From NCBI RefSeq assembly GCF_003391055.1, contig NZ_QUAJ01000012.1, positions 1-64,000 of the forward strand: a stretch of DNA of 64,000 bases. The letters are read 5' to 3'. Every line of letters starts with the position of its first letter. Within the stretch, counting starts at the first letter, position 1. The translations under genes were made by a program, and so were the position numbers. Shown piece after piece: positions 8,661 through 16,787 of this stretch. The notes beneath the pieces are model-generated. The model was not told the DNA's origin. It was given only the letters and a program-made list of their open reading frames with translations, and searched no databases. The DNA is from Psychrilyobacter piezotolerans. Its GTDB lineage: Bacteria > Fusobacteriota > Fusobacteriia > Fusobacteriales > Fusobacteriaceae.

Positions 8661-8687
8661 AAAAATGTCCACCAATTGGACATTTTT
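8661..8687. promoter_or_regulatory. Inverted repeat between Crp-like regulator and barrel gene
   Basis: AAAAATGTCCA (8661-8671) and its exact complement (8677-8687) are separated by CCAAT. The TGTCCA-N5-TGGACA core is symmetric like Crp-family sites but differs from CRP and FNR consensus. It lies 56 bp upstream of the regulator start and may be its operator. Confidence 0.55.
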
Positions 8688-8740
8688 ATCTTTATTTAAT
8701 GGTATTATTTATCTCGTGAAAAAGCAAGGAAGATTTAAAT

Positions 8741-8800
8741 AATAATACTCCCAAAGAAAAGCTCAGAGCTGAGTAAATGAAGTTATTGGGAGATATTATT
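8741..8800 (+). promoter_or_regulatory. Structured 5' leader of the outer-membrane barrel mRNA
   Basis: A 14-bp outer stem (8741-8754 with 8786-8800, one bulged A) encloses a small inner hairpin CTCAG-AG-CTGAG (8762-8773). The structure ends 15 nt before the AAGGAG site. No T-run follows, so it is not a terminator. It may stabilise or regulate the mRNA. Confidence 0.5.
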
Positions 8801-8829
8801 AAATATAATTATTTTAAGGAGAAAAAAAT

Positions 8830-9465
8830 ATGAAAAAAGTATTATTAGGGTTAGCAGCATTATCAGCAGTATCATTTGCTGCACAGGAAGACACATATTT
8901 AAACGCAAGATTTGGTGGAGATTTAGGAGCTTCATACACTAAGTATGAATCTGAAGGAACTACTATCTTAAATGATGAAACAGATGGATTCGGCGGAGAA
9001 TTAGCATTGGAAGGATATAAATCATTAACTGATAATTTTGATCTGGGTTTAGGTCTGGCATATCAATTACATGCAGATAGAGCAGATGCTCCTATACGTA
9101 CTTCAAGTGTATCAGCAGATTATTACGGAGTAGAATATAATTCAGTACCTGTATATTTAACTGCTAAATATAACTTCAACCTGGATTCAGAGATCAAGCC
9201 GTACTTAAAAGCTAACTTGGGTTATTCGTTTAACTTTGATTCTTCTGATATAAAAGTTAAAGGTTCAGTAAATGATAAAGCTAGCACAGATGTAGAAGAT
9301 GGTCTATACTGGGCTTTAGGCGGAGGTTTAGAGTACAGGAATTTCACTGTAGACCTGATGTATGCTGTTACTACAGCTGAATCTGAGTCTAAAGAAGCTG
9401 ATATAAAAGAAGATAATGACTATGGAAGAGTTGTTCTTTCAGCTGGTTATAGATTCGATTTATAA
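8830..9465 (+). CDS. Outer-membrane beta-barrel protein
   Basis: 211-residue exported protein. Residues 1-18 (MKKVLLGLAALSAVSFAA) are a classic signal peptide cut after AxA-type residues. The rest alternates hydrophobic and polar residues in amphipathic strands (for example FDLGLGLAYQLH, PVYLTAKYNFN, LKANLGYSFNF, YWALGGGLEYRNFTVDLMYAV) and ends in YRFDL, close to the usual aromatic C-terminal barrel signal. The size suggests an eight-stranded OmpA/OmpX-like barrel. The specific function is unknown. It has a strong AAGGAG site and a terminator directly after it, so it is monocistronic. This protein shows that the organism has an outer membrane. Confidence 0.8.
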   Translation: MKKVLLGLAALSAVSFAAQEDTYLNARFGGDLGASYTKYESEGTTILNDETDGFGGELALEGYKSLTDNFDLGLGLAYQLHADRADAPIRTSSVSADYYGVEYNSVPVYLTAKYNFNLDSEIKPYLKANLGYSFNFDSSDIKVKGSVNDKASTDVEDGLYWALGGGLEYRNFTVDLMYAVTTAESESKEADIKEDNDYGRVVLSAGYRFDL

Positions 9466-9478
9466 AATTTCTTTAAAC

Positions 9479-9507
9479 AAAAGCTCCTTCGTTGATGGAG
9501 TTTTTTT
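9479..9507 (+). terminator. Intrinsic terminator of the barrel gene
   Basis: AAAAGCTCC pairs with GGAGTTTTT (one G-T pair) around a 9-nt loop, in a run of seven T. Confidence 0.75.
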
Positions 9508-9526
9508 ATTTGAGATTCTTTTTCTT

Positions 9527-10264
9527 TTATTTAGGGGAAATTATAAAGAATACATAGCCGTAATATTCCCCGTATTTCTCATAGATCTCTATCTCTTCCC
9601 AGTGCATCTCTACTACCATTTTTTCTTTTTCAGATAACTCTCCTTTCTCTAACTCTTTCAACCTGTCAGCCATCTTCTCATAATAATTTTCCGTCCAGTC
9701 GGTTGAAGGGAGGATAAAATAATCCTTTACCTCATATCCACCCTCATCTATAATCTTCTTATTTTCAGAAAGCGTCGTTATCTGGGGATACTCTGCCTCC
9801 CAGTAGTCCAAAAGTTCCCTGGGGGGATTATCCCGGATCCATGAAATATGAGAAAACCCTATAATCCCCCCCTGTTTTAAAAACGGCTTCCAGTGTTCCA
9901 GTCCATTTGCTAACCCCATTATATAGACAGCCCCCTCGCTCCAGATAAGGTCAAAACTGTTGTGAGAAAAGTATTTTTCCAGATTATCCATGGAACAGTT
10001 GACGGTCTCAACGCCTGTTTCTCTTTTTATCTTATTTAAATAAATTTCTGCTGTATCCAGAGCTGTAATCTTTCCGTCCACCAAACTCTTCAGTACCCTG
10101 GTCTGGAACCCCGATCCGGCTCCTATATCCAGTACATCTATATTTTCTCCTAAAAATTCCCTTGCAGAATTATAGGCTCTTTCGGTGGACAGATCACTTC
10201 CGGGGCCGCCCCTGAAATCCCCGTTATGAATCTTAAAAAAGAACTCCATCATCTCTTTATCCAT
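9527..10264 (-). CDS. Class I SAM-dependent methyltransferase
   Basis: 245-residue cytoplasmic protein. Motif I is VLDIGAGSGFQTR (about 44-56), the acidic motif II end is ALDTAE, and motif post-I/II includes SFDLIWSEGAVYIMG. A later strand is GGIIGFSHISWI. These are the SAM-binding Rossmann elements. The Trp- and Glu-rich C-terminal half is typical of small-molecule methyltransferases, but the substrate cannot be named. It stands alone between the barrel gene (convergent) and the alanine symporter gene. Confidence 0.78.
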   Translation of the reverse strand: MDKEMMEFFFKIHNGDFRGGPGSDLSTERAYNSAREFLGENIDVLDIGAGSGFQTRVLKSLVDGKITALDTAEIYLNKIKRETGVETVNCSMDNLEKYFSHNSFDLIWSEGAVYIMGLANGLEHWKPFLKQGGIIGFSHISWIRDNPPRELLDYWEAEYPQITTLSENKKIIDEGGYEVKDYFILPSTDWTENYYEKMADRLKELEKGELSEKEKMVVEMHWEEIEIYEKYGEYYGYVFFIISPK

Positions 10265-10313
10265 CTTATCCCTCCATTATAGTAAAGTTTTCCCTTATTA
10301 TTCTTTAATAATT

Positions 10314-10341
10314 AAAAAATACCTCCCATAGGAAGGTATTT
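10314..10341 (-). terminator. Intrinsic terminator of alsT
   Basis: AAATACC (10317-10323) pairs with GGTATTT (10335-10341). On the minus strand the hairpin runs into TTTTTTAA. Confidence 0.7.
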
Positions 10342-10350
10342 AATATTATT

Positions 10351-11784
10351 TTATATAGTCTTTAATTTTTGTCCTGCTTTTCTTAATGCTGTTTCAGAAC
10401 CAGTCCAGCACTCTACACCGTCTAAGTCATCTACTGTTTCAGCTCTTAAGATTGGATCAAGTCCTTGTTTTCTCTGATCTGAGTAATCATCCAATAATCT
10501 GAATGCGATTGGACCTAATTTTAAGATTGCATATAGGTTTAATACAGCCATGAATCCCATGAATAAATCCGCTAATCCCCATACAACTTTTAATCCTGCA
10601 ATTCCTCCTAATAACACCATCATAACAACTGCTGCTCTATACCCTTGCAGCCATAATTTATTTTCAGTCATAAACTCTATATTTGCTTCTCCGTAATAAT
10701 AGTTTCCGATTACCGAAGAAAATGCGAATAAGAAGATACAACCTGCTATAAATATCCCGCCGAAGTTTCCTATATGCATGCTAAGTGCTGACTGGGTCAT
10801 TTGGATCCCGTCTCCGCTGAGGGTCTGGTGTCCTGACAGTAAGATAATAAATGCAGTTGCACTACAGATTAATATTGTATCTGTAAATACACCCAAAGCC
10901 TGGATTAAACCCTGCTTTACCGGATGTGATACTGTGGCTGTAGCCGCCGCATTAGGAGCACTTCCCATTCCTGCTTCATTGGAGAATAATCCTCTTTTAA
11001 TACCCTGCATAAGAGCTGCACCTAACGCTCCTCCTGCTGCCGATTTAAAATTAAATGCTCCGTCGATGATCATTCCAAATACTGCCGGTACTTGGGTAAT
11101 ATTCATCACAATAACAACTGTTGCAACAACAACATAACATACTGCCATTACAGGAACTACTTTTTCCACGAAACTCGCTATTCTCTTTACCCCACCAAAG
11201 ATTATAACCGCAGTCAATACTGCTAATGTAACAGCAACTACAGTTTTGCTTATTCCAAATGATCCGTTAAATGCCATGGCAATTGTGTTGGATTGAACCG
11301 AGTTAAAGATAAGTCCGAAACATACTGTGATTAAGATTGAAAACGCTATCCCTAATTTTCTGTTCTTTAAAGCCTTCTCCATATAATATGCCGGCCCGCC
11401 TCTGAATGCGTCTCCATCTTTCACCTTATAAAGCTGTGCCAGTGTAGATTCTACAAATGCTGATGCAGAACCAATAAGTGCTAACATCCACATCCAGAAT
11501 ACTGCTCCCGGTCCTCCTGCTGCGATAGCCAGTGCCACCCCTGCCATATTTCCAGTTCCTACTCTGGAAGCTGTACTTATACAAAAAGCCTGAAATGATG
11601 TGATACCTTTTTCCTCTTTACTTCCCTTTACTCCGTCTGCTGCTCCTTCAGTTAAAAGTCTTATCATCTCCTTTAGCATTCTGAACTGGGCAAACTTTGT
11701 TTTTATGGAAAAATAAATTCCCACTCCTATTAGACCTACTATCAATACATATGACCATAAAATGTTGTTTAAAAAATCTACCAT
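10351..11784 (-). CDS. alsT: Na+/alanine (glycine) symporter, AGCS family
   Basis: 477-residue inner-membrane symporter, normal for the AGCS family. Diagnostic stretches are GTGNMAGVALAIAAGGPGAVFWMW (in two parts), GGPAYYMEKAL, the GLFSNEAGMGSAPNAAATA signature in the middle, and GNYYYGEANIEF. It couples alanine, glycine or glutamine uptake to Na+, which fits a Na+-based amino-acid fermenter. The ATG has an AGGAGG site. A perfect-spacing promoter lies 40-65 bp upstream (11822-11850) and a terminator follows, so it is monocistronic. No glycine riboswitch is seen in the leader. The exact amino acid is uncertain. Confidence 0.88.
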   Translation of the reverse strand: MVDFLNNILWSYVLIVGLIGVGIYFSIKTKFAQFRMLKEMIRLLTEGAADGVKGSKEEKGITSFQAFCISTASRVGTGNMAGVALAIAAGGPGAVFWMWMLALIGSASAFVESTLAQLYKVKDGDAFRGGPAYYMEKALKNRKLGIAFSILITVCFGLIFNSVQSNTIAMAFNGSFGISKTVVAVTLAVLTAVIIFGGVKRIASFVEKVVPVMAVCYVVVATVVIVMNITQVPAVFGMIIDGAFNFKSAAGGALGAALMQGIKRGLFSNEAGMGSAPNAAATATVSHPVKQGLIQALGVFTDTILICSATAFIILLSGHQTLSGDGIQMTQSALSMHIGNFGGIFIAGCIFLFAFSSVIGNYYYGEANIEFMTENKLWLQGYRAAVVMMVLLGGIAGLKVVWGLADLFMGFMAVLNLYAILKLGPIAFRLLDDYSDQRKQGLDPILRAETVDDLDGVECWTGSETALRKAGQKLKTI

Positions 11785-11821
11785 GCTTCATATCCTCCTC
11801 GATTCATTTTTTCATTTCATA

Positions 11822-11850
11822 AGTATAATATATATATTTTCCTTTGTCAA
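11822..11850 (-). promoter_or_regulatory. Promoter of alsT
   Basis: Minus strand: TTGACA (11845-11850), 17 bp, TATACT (11822-11827). Confidence 0.8.
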
Positions 11851-12003
11851 TATATGTCATATATGAATTTCGTTGGCTATTCATAGGTAAAAACTATTAA
11901 TCATTACTGAATACGTATATTCGGATATTAAATTGGTATATTTTTAACTAATTATAGTATATTTTTGAGAGTTTTTAGAAATTTTTAACAAAACATCTAT
12001 ATC

Positions 12004-13176
12004 TTATTCCGATGGATCTCGATCTTTTCCCTCAGGGAGAAGTCGTGTTATTATTTCATCTATTTTATCATGATCAAAATCAATTCCGGCTGATTTTAGG
12101 ACCTCTTCACTGCTTTTTATAGTTGTTTCAGGCGGGAGCTCTTCCATACTTACTCCAAGTTCCTTATAAAATTTCTTCAATGGAATATCAAAACCTTGAG
12201 CTACCTCCTGTATAGTCATCCATCCCCTGATATTGCCAGGATTTCCTTTGAAAATTCCAGCCAGACTCTTTGGTGTAGTCTGGTATATCCCCAGTCCTTT
12301 GGTTATTAGAATTATTCCAAAGAAAATTGCTACACCGATTATTCCTAATTTACCTGAACTGATTTTCTTTTTCATAAGGTTGACTTCCAGAGACTTCTTA
12401 GCAGTGGGACAGACTTCTACACAGGTCATACAGCCTATACATTCACCCTTGTCAACTGTATTTACAGATGCAATATCCAGTCCCACCGGACATCCTCTGT
12501 CGCACTTATTGCAGTTTATACAGGTATTTTTATCCCTCTCTATTTTTAACAGAGAAAACCTTCCCAAAATCGCATAGTAGGCTCCCAATGGACAGAGATA
12601 TCTGCAGAATAATCTGTCATAAAAAAGGGAAGACAGAAGCATCCCCATCAATATTCCGAATCCAAGAAGGTATTCGCCTAACAGCTCTTCCCAGCCTGCC
12701 GTAATATGACTGTAAGCTACAAAAGGATCCATTGAATTTATCACCAGCTGACCAGTTCTCCAGGTAAAATAAATAATACCAATGAGGACTATATATTTTA
12801 AGTATCGGAGGGTACTATCCAAGGATTTAGGTACATTATATCTTTTCTTAAAGATCTTCATTCCAATTTTTCCAAAGATATCCTGCAGGGTACCCAGGGC
12901 ACAGATCCACCCGCAGAAGATCCTTCCAAGAGTAACTACCAAAAATGTAGATCCTCCTACAAGGATGATATTGGAATAAAATGTCTTCTTGATAAAGTCC
13001 CCCCTTGTCACAAGGGAATAAAAACTCTCTATCCCTCCAAATGGACAAAGAGCATGGATTGAAGGTGCACCATTTGGTCCTCCGCCTAATTTCTGATGTA
13101 AAATTCCAGCCATTGTTACAAAAAACAACACTCCCAGCTGAACTGCCGGTCTGACTCTTTTTACTTTAATTTTCAT
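12004..13176 (-). CDS. Membrane polyferredoxin, NapH/YccM-like 4Fe-4S protein
   Basis: 390-residue electron-transfer protein. The N-terminal half has several membrane helices with the paired cysteine motifs ALCPFGGIE, GRIFCGWICALG and RLFCRYLCPLGAYY, typical of NapH/NosR/YccM. Two ferredoxin-type 4Fe-4S sites follow: CINCNKCDRGCP and CIGCMTCVEVCP (residues about 215-260). After one more helix there is a soluble C-terminal tail (RGWMTIQEVAQGFDIPLKKF, then ELGVSMEELPPET), probably a helical add-on. It presumably moves electrons between the quinone or membrane side and a cytoplasmic partner. No partner reductase is adjacent, so the pathway is unknown. It is transcribed alone. Confidence 0.78.
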   Translation of the reverse strand: MKIKVKRVRPAVQLGVLFFVTMAGILHQKLGGGPNGAPSIHALCPFGGIESFYSLVTRGDFIKKTFYSNIILVGGSTFLVVTLGRIFCGWICALGTLQDIFGKIGMKIFKKRYNVPKSLDSTLRYLKYIVLIGIIYFTWRTGQLVINSMDPFVAYSHITAGWEELLGEYLLGFGILMGMLLSSLFYDRLFCRYLCPLGAYYAILGRFSLLKIERDKNTCINCNKCDRGCPVGLDIASVNTVDKGECIGCMTCVEVCPTAKKSLEVNLMKKKISSGKLGIIGVAIFFGIILITKGLGIYQTTPKSLAGIFKGNPGNIRGWMTIQEVAQGFDIPLKKFYKELGVSMEELPPETTIKSSEEVLKSAGIDFDHDKIDEIITRLLPEGKDRDPSE

Positions 13177-13245
13177 TAAAATTCCTCCCCTTTTTGTTTG
13201 TTATGGGAATTCTGCCATATCTTTGTGAAAATTGTGTGAAGAAAT

Positions 13246-13273
13246 AAAGAGGAAGCCCTGAGGCTTCCTCTTT
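13246..13273 (-). terminator. Intrinsic terminator of the amino-acid ABC operon
   Basis: A perfect 12-bp stem (AAAGAGGAAGCC with its complement, CTGA loop) lies 18 bp after the ATPase stop, with a T-run on the minus strand only weakly extended. Confidence 0.75.
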
Positions 13274-13290
13274 TAACGCAGATAAGGATA

Positions 13291-14034
13291 TTAAATTTTT
13301 CCTAAAAACATCTCTATCCTCTTATTTTTAGGAGACACTAAAATTTCATCGGGAGTCCCCTGATCTACAATTATTCCATCCTCCATAAAGATTACCCTGT
13401 CAGATACCTCCCTGGCAAATTTCATTTCATGGGTCACTATTATCATACTTATGTGCTCTGAAACCAATAGTCTTATGAGGTCTAAAACCTCTCCTACCAG
13501 TTCAGGGTCTAAAGCTGATGTAGGTTCATCCAATAATATCAGCTTATTTTCTAAAGCCATGGCCCTTCCTATTCCTATCCTTTGCTGCTGCCCTCCGCTC
13601 AATTCTTTAGGATAAAAATTTTCTTTTCCTTCTAATCCTATTTTTTTTATTATCTCTCTGCCTTTTTTTTCAGCTGATTTTTTGTCTATTTTTTTTACTA
13701 TTATAAGAGCTTCTGTTATATTTTCCAAAGCTGTTTTATTCTTAAATAGATTATAGTTTTGAAATACCATGGATGTTTTTTGTCTGAATGCTACTATATC
13801 TCTATTTTTATGATTGCCGGCCTCCTGCATTAAACCATCTATTGTTATAGAACCCTTTGTAGGTTCTTCCAGATAATTTAAACATCTCAAAAAAGTTGAT
13901 TTCCCGCTTCCGGAAGGTCCTACTATAGATACAATCTCTCCCTTTTTCAGAGAAAAATCTATCCCTTTTAAGACCTCTACTTCTCCAAAATTTTTATGCA
14001 ATTCTTTTACTTCTAATATATTAGTTCTATTCAT
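13291..14034 (-). CDS. Polar amino-acid ABC transporter ATPase
   Basis: 247-residue ABC ATPase of the GlnQ/HisP/TcyC type. It has Walker A GPSGSGKST (about 39-47), Q-loop VFQNYNLF, signature LSGGQQQRIGIGRAMA, Walker B LILLDEPTSALD and the switch histidine in IIVTHEM. The NYNLF and FAREVSDRVIFMEDG stretches are characteristic of polar amino-acid importers. It is the last gene of a four-gene unit after an Rrf2 regulator, a binding lipoprotein and a permease, with 10 bp to the permease. Confidence 0.88.
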   Translation of the reverse strand: MNRTNILEVKELHKNFGEVEVLKGIDFSLKKGEIVSIVGPSGSGKSTFLRCLNYLEEPTKGSITIDGLMQEAGNHKNRDIVAFRQKTSMVFQNYNLFKNKTALENITEALIIVKKIDKKSAEKKGREIIKKIGLEGKENFYPKELSGGQQQRIGIGRAMALENKLILLDEPTSALDPELVGEVLDLIRLLVSEHISMIIVTHEMKFAREVSDRVIFMEDGIIVDQGTPDEILVSPKNKRIEMFLGKI

Positions 14035-14044
14035 AATTTTCCTC

Positions 14045-14710
14045 CTAATAAGCTCTATTCAACTTGATTTCCAGTGTTTTTTGAATTCTTTCAAGTAAAA
14101 TCACTAGTCCCCAATAGACTAAAGCCACAGCCAGATAACTCTCTAAGAACCTGTATGAACTGGCTGCTTCTAACTGGGTCTTTGCCATAATATCGGCCAG
14201 CCCCAGGGTAAAGGCCAGTGACGAAGATTTTAACAGGTCGATAGAAATATTTACAATGGAAGGAATCGCAACTCTTATCCCCTGAGGTATGACTACCCTT
14301 ATCATCACTTGGAGGGTGTTCATTCCAACTGAGTACCCTGCCTCTAACTGCCCCCTATCTACCGACGATAGAGCTCCCCTTATAGTTTCAGCCATATAAG
14401 CGGAGAAATGTAAACTAAGTCCGAGTACCGTAGCTGTAAAGGCACTCATATTTATAAATATAGGAAATACCTGAGGTAATCCATAATAAATTAAGAATAA
14501 CTGCACCAGCAATGGTGTTCCTCTGAAAAAAGACACAAATAGTCCTGTTATTTCATATAAAACCTTCACTTTAAAAAATCTAATAACTGCTATTAATATA
14601 CCCAGTAAAACCGATATAAATGTTGATATAAATGTTATTTTTAATGTTAATCCCAAAGCCTTAAATAAAATTGGGAATAAACTTATCATTGCTTCTACTT
14701 TAAAATCCAT
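14045..14710 (-). CDS. Polar amino-acid ABC transporter permease
   Basis: 221-residue HisM/GlnP-type permease with five or so helices. The EAA loop (about 130-150) reads EAGYSVGMNTLQVMIRVVIPQ, split here as EAGYSVGMNT and LQVMIRVVIPQ, which docks the ATPase. FFRGTPLLVQLFLIYYGLP is the usual N-terminal block. It lies between the substrate-binding lipoprotein and ATPase genes of the same operon. Substrate specificity comes from the binding protein. The upstream Rrf2 regulator suggests cystine or another sulfur amino acid. Confidence 0.88.
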   Translation of the reverse strand: MDFKVEAMISLFPILFKALGLTLKITFISTFISVLLGILIAVIRFFKVKVLYEITGLFVSFFRGTPLLVQLFLIYYGLPQVFPIFINMSAFTATVLGLSLHFSAYMAETIRGALSSVDRGQLEAGYSVGMNTLQVMIRVVIPQGIRVAIPSIVNISIDLLKSSSLAFTLGLADIMAKTQLEAASSYRFLESYLAVALVYWGLVILLERIQKTLEIKLNRAY

Positions 14711-14821
14711 TTTTTGCCTCTCTTTAGTCTTATTTTAAAAAAAACAGACATTTTAACTTCTAGAGATTTTTTTCCCCCTGTAATTAAAATGCCTATCAAT
14801 TATCAAACTCTATTTTTCAAA

Positions 14822-15592
14822 TTAATTTGAAGTTATATCCATTCCAAAATACTTATTGGAAATCTCTATAAGAGTCCCGTCTTTTCTCATTTCACTCAAA
14901 GCTTCGTTAACTTCAGTCATAACCTTTTGGTTTTTTTCTTTTTTTACAAAAGGAAAAGCATTAGCTATATATTTAGCCGGTTTATCCAGCAGCTCTATTT
15001 GAAGATCATTCTTCTTAATCAACTCTATGATTGAAACCTTATCCATCATAAATGTATCGACTCTTCCCAATTCTACGTCTTTAACTAAACTTCCTGAATT
15101 GTAAACAACTGTTTCAAAATCTATTTTTGCAGATAACTCCCTGACTATCTCTTCATAGTTTGTCCCTACTTCTGTGGCAACTTTTCTGCCTGCCAGGTCT
15201 TCTATCCCTTTAATTCCTTTTGGATTTCCTTTGGCTACAAAGAATTGGGCTCCAGAATAAACATAAGGAACTGAGAAATCATACTTTTCCAACCTTTTAT
15301 CCGTAATGGTAATTTGATTAGAGATTGTATCTATCTTTCCTGTATCCAGCATCCCGAATAAACCACTAAATTTTGCCTGTTTAAATTCTACTTCTTTTCC
15401 CAGCCTTTTCCCGATTTCATTCCATACATCGATATCAAAACCCTTAAGTTCATCGTTTTCTGTATAAGTAAATGGGAAATATCCTCCAGAAGTCCCTACT
15501 CTGATAACCTCTTTTTTAGAGCCTTCCTTTCCACAAGCTATAAATAAAGTTCCCAATAATATTCCTAATAATAACATTTTAATTTTATTCAT
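14822..15592 (-). CDS. Amino-acid ABC transporter substrate-binding lipoprotein
   Basis: 256-residue SBP family 3 protein. Residues 1-20 form a lipoprotein signal with lipobox LFIACGK (Cys 20), so it is anchored to a membrane. The mature part has IRVGTSGGYFPFTYTEND, GFDIDVWNEIGKRLGKEVEF, ISNQITITDKR and VATEVGTNYEE, which are the standard ligand-binding segments for polar amino acids. It is the first transport gene after the Rrf2 regulator (15-bp gap). A CymR-like regulator and this architecture fit a TcyA-type cystine transporter. The ligand is inferred from context only. Confidence 0.85.
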   Translation of the reverse strand: MNKIKMLLLGILLGTLFIACGKEGSKKEVIRVGTSGGYFPFTYTENDELKGFDIDVWNEIGKRLGKEVEFKQAKFSGLFGMLDTGKIDTISNQITITDKRLEKYDFSVPYVYSGAQFFVAKGNPKGIKGIEDLAGRKVATEVGTNYEEIVRELSAKIDFETVVYNSGSLVKDVELGRVDTFMMDKVSIIELIKKNDLQIELLDKPAKYIANAFPFVKKEKNQKVMTEVNEALSEMRKDGTLIEISNKYFGMDITSN

Positions 15593-15607
15593 CTTTCCTC
15601 CCTTTGA

Positions 15608-16033
15608 TTATATATAATAAATATCCGTACCACCGTCATTGTATTTCTCTTTTAAATCTTCTAAACTTATATTTTCAGTTAGTTCTTTTATTTTTTCATC
15701 CATCTTTTCCCACACTTCTTTTTCCAAGACGGATTCCAATGTTTCTAAATTATAGCTGCTGCAACAGCCTGCTTCCCGGGTATTCTCCATTACATCTAAA
15801 ACATCAGCAACACTTATTTCCTTTGGAGACCTGGCCAGGAGATATCCTCCCTGGGCTCCCTTACTGCTTATGATTAACCCTGACTTTTTTAGGGTTAAAA
15901 ATATCTGCTCCAGATATCTCTTTGAGATCTCTTCTTTTTCAGAAATTTCTTTGACACTAAATTTTTTTTCCGGATTGCAGGCCATATATACCAAAGCTCT
16001 CAAGCTGTATTTAGTTTTTTTTGTAGTTGTCAT
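15608..16033 (-). CDS. Rrf2-family regulator (CymR/IscR-like)
   Basis: 141-residue winged-helix repressor. The N-terminal half has TKYSLRALVYMACNP, a helix-turn-helix EISEKEEISKRYLEQIFLTL and the wing GAQGGYLLARSP, all standard Rrf2 features. Residues around 93-97 (AGCCSSY) hold two adjacent cysteines, but the full three-Cys IscR iron-sulfur motif is missing. This favours a CymR-type sulfur regulator. It heads the amino-acid ABC operon and has its own consensus promoter with a 7-bp inverted repeat just downstream, so autoregulation is likely. The function as a cysteine-metabolism repressor is inference. Confidence 0.82.
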   Translation of the reverse strand: MTTTKKTKYSLRALVYMACNPEKKFSVKEISEKEEISKRYLEQIFLTLKKSGLIISSKGAQGGYLLARSPKEISVADVLDVMENTREAGCCSSYNLETLESVLEKEVWEKMDEKIKELTENISLEDLKEKYNDGGTDIYYI

Positions 16034-16052
16034 AGCTCCCCCTTTTATAATA

Positions 16053-16076
16053 CACTTAATACATAGGATTTAAGTG
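16053..16076. promoter_or_regulatory. Probable Rrf2 operator
   Basis: CACTTAA (16053-16059) and TTAAGTG (16070-16076) form a dyad with a 10-bp spacer. It lies about 17 bp downstream of the -10 box and 20 bp before the regulator start, a good place for repression. Confidence 0.55.
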
Positions 16077-16092
16077 ATTTCTTTATAGGTTG

Positions 16093-16121
16093 ATAATAAC
16101 ATAGATTACCAATCCTGTCAA
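16093..16121 (-). promoter_or_regulatory. Promoter of the Rrf2-amino-acid ABC operon
   Basis: Minus strand: TTGACA (16116-16121), 17 bp, TATTAT (16093-16098). Confidence 0.8.
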
Positions 16122-16139
16122 CAATTGTTTCTTACCGGA

Positions 16140-16748
16140 CCAGTAAAGTTTTATAATTAAGCCAATTTGCTACCTTATAAGATATTTAATTCTTCATCAC
16201 AAAGTAAGGGTCAAAGAACTGTTAGTTTATTTTGTAAACATAGATTTTTGAGAAAATCAGATAGAGAGCTACACTAATAAATTCTAAGGGTTCCACCCTT
16301 AACTGGCTCTATTTCTTTTAGTGAGTAAAAGAAACAGAGGAAAGAAAAGCTCAAACTTTGAAAATTGTTCCTAAGTAAAATATTAATATACGAGCTTTGA
16401 AAGCTACAGTCCTCGCTTAACTGCGGAACTTAATTTGTTGAACGCTCTAGGATATATGAAAGTACAAAGTAATATCACTTTCAAAGTTAAAAAATCAAGA
16501 AAAAATAATTTTCTTAAGTGACCTTATTGTTTATAACTCTGAAGTTTATAGTCGTTTAGCTACAACAGTAAATATCTTGCGAGTTTCGTCCTGCTCATCA
16601 TGTCCGTCAGGCACCCCGATAAGAAACGGGGATCACTGGGCTAACTAACTAAGACAACTTATAAACTTCCGGCTCTTTTTGGATACTTATTTCTAGCTGT
16701 TGAGAAAAAGTATCTCGCTCCTTTAGGAGTGAAACATGTTTTCCAAAA
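16140..16748. other. Long non-coding, repeat-like gap between Rrf2 operon and lysS
   Basis: About 600 bp with no supportable gene. It holds an AAGGG/CCCTT hairpin near 16285, a GC-richer stretch around 16405-16450, and an inverted-repeat element from 16543 (GAAGTTTATAG) to 16670 (CTTATAAACTTC). The start of that element is similar to 58381-58450. The base composition is patchy compared with ordinary intergenic DNA here, which suggests inserted dispersed repeats. Confidence 0.6.
16543..16670. repeat. Inverted-repeat element sharing GAAGTTTATAGTCGT
   Basis: It opens with GAAGTTTATAGTCGTTTAGC and closes with the partly complementary GCTAACTAACT...CTTATAAACTTC. An internal hairpin around 16616-16632 pairs CCCCG with CGGGG. 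The opening is repeated at 58381. See also the element at 58371-58482. Confidence 0.45.
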
Positions 16749-16774
16749 CAAAAAGAGCATAGATTTCTCTATGC
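16749..16774 (-). terminator. Intrinsic terminator of lysS
   Basis: GCATAGA (16757-16763) pairs with TCTATGC (16768-16774), loop TTTC. On the minus strand the stem is followed by TCTTTTTG. Confidence 0.75.
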
Positions 16775-16787
16775 CCTCTTAAAAAGT

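Noticed and set aside
11822-12003. Glycine riboswitch ahead of alsT
   Set aside because: No glycine-aptamer-like core is seen; the leader is short and AT-rich.
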